Assembly: GCA_964520495.1 (NCBI GenBank)
Contig: CAZFMZ010000002.1
Location: 1-64,000, forward strand
DNA: 64,000 nt
DNA from: UBA1020 sp964520495
GTDB taxonomy: Bacteria; Patescibacteriota; Saccharimonadia; Saccharimonadales; Saccharimonadaceae
Direction: 5' to 3'
Under the pieces are notes generated by a model. It was given only the letters and a program-made list of their open reading frames with translations, was not told where the DNA came from and did no database searches. Both the position numbers and the translations under genes were made by a program. Shown one piece after another: positions 60,323 through 64,000 of the stretch (its first letter is position 1; each line of letters begins with the position of its first letter).

Positions 60323-61759
60323 TTACTTGGCCCCTTGTTTTCGAATGACGACGGCCAGTGTCTTGAATAGAATCTTGATATCAAGCCAGAAACTCCAGTT
60401 CTGGGCATAGAAAGTCTCCAACTCGATGCGTTCCTCGAAGCTCAGTTCACTGCGACCGGATACTTGCCATAAACCAGTTACGCCAGACTTCACGCTATGC
60501 AGCAGTGCGGCCTTACCTCGTGAGAATTTGACCTCTTGGGGTAGAATCGGGCGCGGGCCAACCAGGCTCAGGTCGCCGCGCAGAACGTTGAATATCTGGG
60601 GAAGCTCATCAAGCGAAGTGACGCGCAGGAAGTTACCGAAAGCCGTGACGCGTGGGTCTCTTGAGACCTTACGATTAGCTTCATATTCAGCTGCCAGGTC
60701 TTCGCGACCCATCTCGCGGAATTCGTCGGCGGCATCCTTACGGCCGTACTTGGCCGACATGCTGCGAAACTTGATCAGCCGGACAGGTTTTGAGAACTGA
60801 CTCAGACGATCGGATATGTAAAAAACAGGACCCGGGTTGAGGAGCTTCTGCAATACAATCAGCAACAGCAATAGCGGTGAAAGCAGGATAATCAGCAGTA
60901 GCGATACGGCAGTGTCGAACACTCGCTTCGCGATAGCCCCCCACCCGATAAGCGGTGTCTGACTAACCGAAATCATCGGATACCCAAGGAAAACATCGAC
61001 CGTATTCTTGCCGCTATAGAATTCGGCCTCGCCGGGGATGAAGTTGTAGTTGATATGGTTTATCTGGGCAGCTCCGAGGATGCGTTGGTTGCGATCGGAT
61101 GAATCGTAGAGGTCGGTCTGGATGATAGTAGTGACGTGCAGTTCACGAATATGTTTGAGCGCCGTATCAACATTTGGAAAATGTTGCACGCTGAGGCCTT
61201 CGGGAATGACAGACTTCGGACCGGCGATGGCAACGATGCGGTATCCGCTCTTGTGCGTTTCAGCCAACTCGCGGGCGATATCGCGGGTGGCGGTACTGTT
61301 GCCAATCACGAGCACACGACTGGTGCCACGACCGTAACGGAACAGGAGGCTGCGCAGCAGCCGCATGGTTTCACGTTCGAACACGAGCACGCCGAATGAG
61401 GCAACCAGGGCATAGGCGGCTACCAGTCGAGCCGGGAAAAAACGCTCACCTGTCACATACTCCCAGCCAATGACGAGCAGGATGCCGATAAGGGAGCCGA
61501 TGGCAATCTTTGCCCACTCAACCAACCGGCGGTTATACACCAGCGACGAATAGAGACCGAGAGAGGCAAAGATGAGCACCCAGAACGGTAGGATGGTCAG
61601 GAAGGTAAGCAGGTACGTTTGCGCGTAGACTGGTGCGAGCAGCGGCCGCGGGTCGTACTGGACGCGGATGACGTAGGCCAACGCAAACGCACACATAAGA
61701 GCGAGAACATCCGCGATGAGCAGGAGCAGGCTGTAAAACTTGGCGTTTCGACTGGGCAT
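60323..61759 (-). CDS. Initiating sugar-phosphate transferase (WbaP/WcaJ type)
   Basis: A 478-residue polyprenyl-phosphate sugar transferase. Five N-terminal helices (about 1-150, with a short soluble segment), a Rossmann-like region (VLVIGNSTATRDIARELAE), and a C-terminal transferase domain (about 280-478): KRVFDTAVSLLLIILLSPLLLLL, RLSQFSKPVRLIKFRSM, SRDPRVTAFGNFLRVTSLDELPQIFNVLRGDLSLVGPRP. It moves a sugar-1-phosphate onto a lipid carrier to start glycan assembly. The ATG at 61759 is used since a TATACT (61776-61771) lies upstream. Confidence 0.94.
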   Translation of the reverse strand: MPSRNAKFYSLLLLIADVLALMCAFALAYVIRVQYDPRPLLAPVYAQTYLLTFLTILPFWVLIFASLGLYSSLVYNRRLVEWAKIAIGSLIGILLVIGWEYVTGERFFPARLVAAYALVASFGVLVFERETMRLLRSLLFRYGRGTSRVLVIGNSTATRDIARELAETHKSGYRIVAIAGPKSVIPEGLSVQHFPNVDTALKHIRELHVTTIIQTDLYDSSDRNQRILGAAQINHINYNFIPGEAEFYSGKNTVDVFLGYPMISVSQTPLIGWGAIAKRVFDTAVSLLLIILLSPLLLLLIVLQKLLNPGPVFYISDRLSQFSKPVRLIKFRSMSAKYGRKDAADEFREMGREDLAAEYEANRKVSRDPRVTAFGNFLRVTSLDELPQIFNVLRGDLSLVGPRPILPQEVKFSRGKAALLHSVKSGVTGLWQVSGRSELSFEERIELETFYAQNWSFWLDIKILFKTLAVVIRKQGAK

Positions 61760-61770
61760 ATCCAGATAGC

Positions 61771-61802
61771 AGTATAGCATTTTCAGCTATACTGGAGAGG
61801 AG
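61771..61802. promoter_or_regulatory. Divergent -10 boxes between the transferase and the O-antigen ligase genes
   Basis: A minus-strand TATACT (61776-61771) serves the transferase and a plus-strand TATACT (61788-61793) serves the ligase. On the plus side GGAGAGGAG fills the 9 bases between the -10 box and the ATG, so the ribosome binding site would lie mostly before the predicted transcript start. Confidence 0.5.
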
Positions 61803-63113
61803 ATGACACGGCCGACACTGACCTCTATTTACTCATATGGCATTTTGGCCATATTTATCGGCATCGTCCTGCATGCGCCACTGACGGTGGCATTCGGTTC
61901 GCTTCTGCCTGAAATAGCTGAGCCGATCAAGGGTTGGAAAGAGATGTTAATGGTGATGCTAGCGGCCATTGCGATTATTCTGGTGACGCGTCATAAATTG
62001 TGGCCAAACCTGTTGGCTGACAAGGCGATATGGGCAGCGCTCGCTTATGTCGATCTGCACTTGCTCCTTGCCCTGCTGATGCCTGGCGACTTACCAGCGG
62101 TAGTAGCGGGTTTGATGATAGACTTACGATTCATCGCTTTCTTCGTGCTGGCCTATATCCTCACGCTGTTGCATCCTGAGGCGCGAGGCGCGATTGTGCG
62201 GTCAGTCGCCGTAGGGGCTGCAGTGGTACTCGGCTTCGGCATGTTGCAGATAACTGTCCTGCCTGATGATATCCTTCGGGGCATCGGTTATAGCGGTGAG
62301 ACCATCCGACCTTTTACTACGATCGACCAGAACACTGACTACGTCCGCATCAACAGTACGCTGCGAGGTCCGAATCCACTGGGAGCCGTCTGCGTACTGT
62401 ATGGCGCGCTCGCGCTGGCGTACCTCGTACGGCGCTGGCACAATCTCGGAACAAAACGGCGTTGGCTTGTCGGTGCGTCATTCGCTACGAGCGTGGCGAT
62501 ATTGTTTGCGAGCTATTCACGGAGTGCCTACGTGGCGTTCACTGTCATGACGGCACTCGTCGCTGCCATGACACTCCGAAAGACGCTATCAATCCGGGTC
62601 GTTGCGGCGGGTCTAGCGGCGGTGCTAGTGGGCGTAGCTGGGCTGGCGGCCCTACAGTCGTCCGACTGGTATTCAAACGTCATCTTGCACGAAAACCCCG
62701 ACTCAACTATTACTTCTAAGTCGAACCAGGAGCATACAGATTCACTGATTGACGGCCTGAAGCGAGCCGAGCGCCAGCCGTTCGGGGCGGGGGTCGGTAG
62801 CACCGGATCGGCCTCGATGTACGACCGTGATCCGACAAATAATGTAATCATCGAGAACTGGTACCTATTCGTGGCACATGAGAGCGGCTGGATTGGGCTG
62901 GCGCTCTTCTTGGCGCTTATAAGCATCATATTTGTCAGGTTGTGGCAGCGGCGTACCGACTGGCTGGCAGTCGGCTTGTTAGCGAGCGGTATCGGGTTGG
63001 CGCTTATCGGGCTACTGCTGCCCGTATGGGCCGACGACACCGTCGCGCTTGTATGGTGGGGGCTGGCAGGCGCTATACTAGGAGGTGACTATGCAGAACG
63101 AACGCGCCAGTAA
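61803..63113 (+). CDS. O-antigen ligase family membrane protein
   Basis: A 436-residue protein with about eleven membrane helices and a large loop (about 280-340). The family signature includes LLFASYSRSAYVAF (about 217-230), RQPFGAGVGSTGSASM and the later HESGWIGLALFLAL with H and E. WaaL-type and related enzymes join a lipid-linked glycan to another molecule; some relatives are O-glycosyltransferases or polymerases. The acceptor is unknown here, as no outer membrane is expected. The LexA-like gene overlaps its end by 23 bases. Confidence 0.82.
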   Translation: MTRPTLTSIYSYGILAIFIGIVLHAPLTVAFGSLLPEIAEPIKGWKEMLMVMLAAIAIILVTRHKLWPNLLADKAIWAALAYVDLHLLLALLMPGDLPAVVAGLMIDLRFIAFFVLAYILTLLHPEARGAIVRSVAVGAAVVLGFGMLQITVLPDDILRGIGYSGETIRPFTTIDQNTDYVRINSTLRGPNPLGAVCVLYGALALAYLVRRWHNLGTKRRWLVGASFATSVAILFASYSRSAYVAFTVMTALVAAMTLRKTLSIRVVAAGLAAVLVGVAGLAALQSSDWYSNVILHENPDSTITSKSNQEHTDSLIDGLKRAERQPFGAGVGSTGSASMYDRDPTNNVIIENWYLFVAHESGWIGLALFLALISIIFVRLWQRRTDWLAVGLLASGIGLALIGLLLPVWADDTVALVWWGLAGAILGGDYAERTRQ

Positions 63114-63492
63114 GAAACAGCAGGAGCTCCTGCAATTCGTCGACGGTTTCATAAAGGGCAACGGTTATGGTCCGAGCTACCGGGAAATTATGCGAGCTTT
63201 GGGGTACAAGTCGGTTTCGACCGTCGCTATTCACGTGGATGGACTTATCGCCAAAGGCTATCTGGCCCGTCGCGATAAGTCGGCGCGCTCGCTTGAAGTC
63301 GTGAGTCTGCGTTCTGCCGGACCGACCCATTCTGGTTCTATGCCTTCGGAAGCGGTCGAGTCGGAATTGAGACAGCGTATCGCGGTTACGGCGCTCAATG
63401 AAACGCAACGAACTTCGCTTCGTGAGTCACTTGAACTGCTTGGCTTTAGTAAGCTCGCCAAAGACCTGGAAAGCGAACCGGCAGATGCATAG
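63091..63492 (+). CDS. LexA-type DNA-binding domain protein lacking the protease
   Basis: A 133-residue protein whose first 70 residues match the LexA N-terminal winged helix: KKQQELLQFVDGFIKGNGYGPSYREIMRALGYKSVSTVAIHVDGLIAKGYLARR. The rest (70-133) is a helical tail with a Leu-rich part but no S24 peptidase Ser/Lys pair, so it cannot self-cleave as normal LexA does. AGGAGGTG sits before the ATG at 63091. It probably represses a target by other signals, maybe the surface genes around it. It overlaps both neighbours, 23 bases and 8 bases. Confidence 0.82.
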   Translation: MQNERASKKQQELLQFVDGFIKGNGYGPSYREIMRALGYKSVSTVAIHVDGLIAKGYLARRDKSARSLEVVSLRSAGPTHSGSMPSEAVESELRQRIAVTALNETQRTSLRESLELLGFSKLAKDLESEPADA

Positions 63493-64000
63493 AATAGTTC
63501 AGGCTTCCCGTATTCATAAGCGAAAACTCATCATCATTGGTGCGGTCCTCCTGGGCATTCTTCTATTAGTGCAACTGTTCTATCCGGGTGATCGCTTACC
63601 ACTGAACGCCCGCATCGATGGCCTTAACGTGAGTGCGTGGAAAAAGCAGGATGCAGCGTGGCAGCTCGACAAGCAGGCCGCCTCGCAACGGATTGATATT
63701 CGTCTTGGTACAAGCAAGGAAACGTATGAGGCGGTAGAACCTGGCGACATCGGCTTGGCAATCAAGAATAAGTCGCGAGTAGAGAAGGCTGACTATCCCT
63801 GGTGGGCACGGCTCGTGCCAACCTCCGTATTCTGGTATGGCTTCGGCATGGACGACGGCCAACCCGAATACCGCAGTGATGAAGCAGCGGCCAGAGCTTT
63901 CCTCAACAGCACGCTTGGTAATTCATGTGACATTCCACCGAAGAACGCCTCGCTTATGTACGAGGAGGGCAAGCTACGGGTGATACCCGCAAAGGAGGGC
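63485..64000 (+). CDS. Membrane-anchored wall protein, N-terminal part (cut by window end)
   Basis: An open frame of 172 codons starts at ATG 63485, inside the end of the LexA-like gene, and is still open at 64000. It has a short basic N-terminus, a helix (about 12-34, LIIIGAVLLGILLLVQLF) and an external region (ARIDGLNVSAWKKQDAAWQLD, then VEPGDIGLAIKNKSRV) that resembles the PG-binding domain seen before VanW or L,D-transpeptidase domains. The C-terminal part is missing, so the enzyme class cannot be told. Confidence 0.7.
   Translation, partial: MHRIVQASRIHKRKLIIIGAVLLGILLLVQLFYPGDRLPLNARIDGLNVSAWKKQDAAWQLDKQAASQRIDIRLGTSKETYEAVEPGDIGLAIKNKSRVEKADYPWWARLVPTSVFWYGFGMDDGQPEYRSDEAAARAFLNSTLGNSCDIPPKNASLMYEEGKLRVIPAKEG

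Noticed and set aside
1..64000. UGA read as glycine or tryptophan
   Set aside because: TGA stops occur as ATGA overlaps and at normal gene ends, and the proteins end where families end; the code appears standard.
1..64000. Insertion sequence, prophage or CRISPR array
   Set aside because: No transposase, integrase, phage structural gene or regularly spaced repeats were seen; the tail-tip lysozyme-like domain belongs to the T4SS hydrolase.

Overview
The window looks like a chromosomal segment of a Candidatus Saccharibacteria (TM7, Patescibacteria/CPR) genome. This is inferred from three things together: the compact order dnaN-dnaA-origin-rpmH-rnpA-yidC-jag, an unusually complete VirB4-type secretion locus carrying many small two-helix pilin paralogs, and dense gene packing with many stop/start overlaps. 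TGA, TAA and TAG are all used as stops, so the code appears standard. No transposase, integrase, rRNA gene or CRISPR array was seen.

Layout. 1-4.6 kb: four tRNA genes (Ser-CGA, Arg-GCG, Ser-GCT, Ser-TGA), each with a hairpin terminator, small membrane proteins, a ComF-like phosphoribosyltransferase and an Hsp20 chaperone. 2.5-7.3 kb: seven small signal-peptide or two-helix proteins of VirB2/TrbC pilin type, six of them in one minus-strand operon. 7.4-26 kb: a plus-strand type IV secretion system (T4SS) locus with two very large VirB6-like membrane proteins, a possible VirB8-like protein, PrgI (VirB3-like), a separate TraC-like N-terminal protein, the VirB4 ATPase, a 1504-residue protein with two endonuclease/exonuclease/phosphatase (EEP) domains and a C-terminal CHAP amidase domain, a lysozyme-M23 peptidoglycan hydrolase and two unknown membrane-anchored proteins. 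The two strands diverge at about 7.3 kb.

26-31 kb: dnaN, dnaA, a candidate replication origin with TTTTCCACA boxes, then rpmH, rnpA, yidC and jag. 31-63 kb: a large surface-glycan region with many glycosyltransferases, a polysaccharide pyruvyl transferase, a flippase-like membrane protein, an O-antigen-type ABC exporter (permease and ATPase), dTDP-rhamnose genes (rfbCDA, rfbB), UDP-glucose dehydrogenase, galE, glmS, an initiating sugar-phosphate transferase and an O-antigen ligase-like protein. Three large exported wall or surface proteins are interleaved with these. 63-64 kb: a LexA-type DNA-binding protein without the protease domain, and the start of a membrane-anchored wall protein cut by the window end.

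How it fits together. The glycan genes would build nucleotide sugars, assemble lipid-linked glycans, export them and attach them to the surface. The T4SS locus would make a pilus or secretion channel that crosses the wall with its own hydrolases. The nuclease-CHAP protein is a good candidate for a surface or secreted effector used on a host cell. A recurring regulatory theme is a -10 box only 5-11 bases before the start codon, which implies leaderless or nearly leaderless mRNAs for many genes. All functions are inferred from sequence reading alone; no database search was run.
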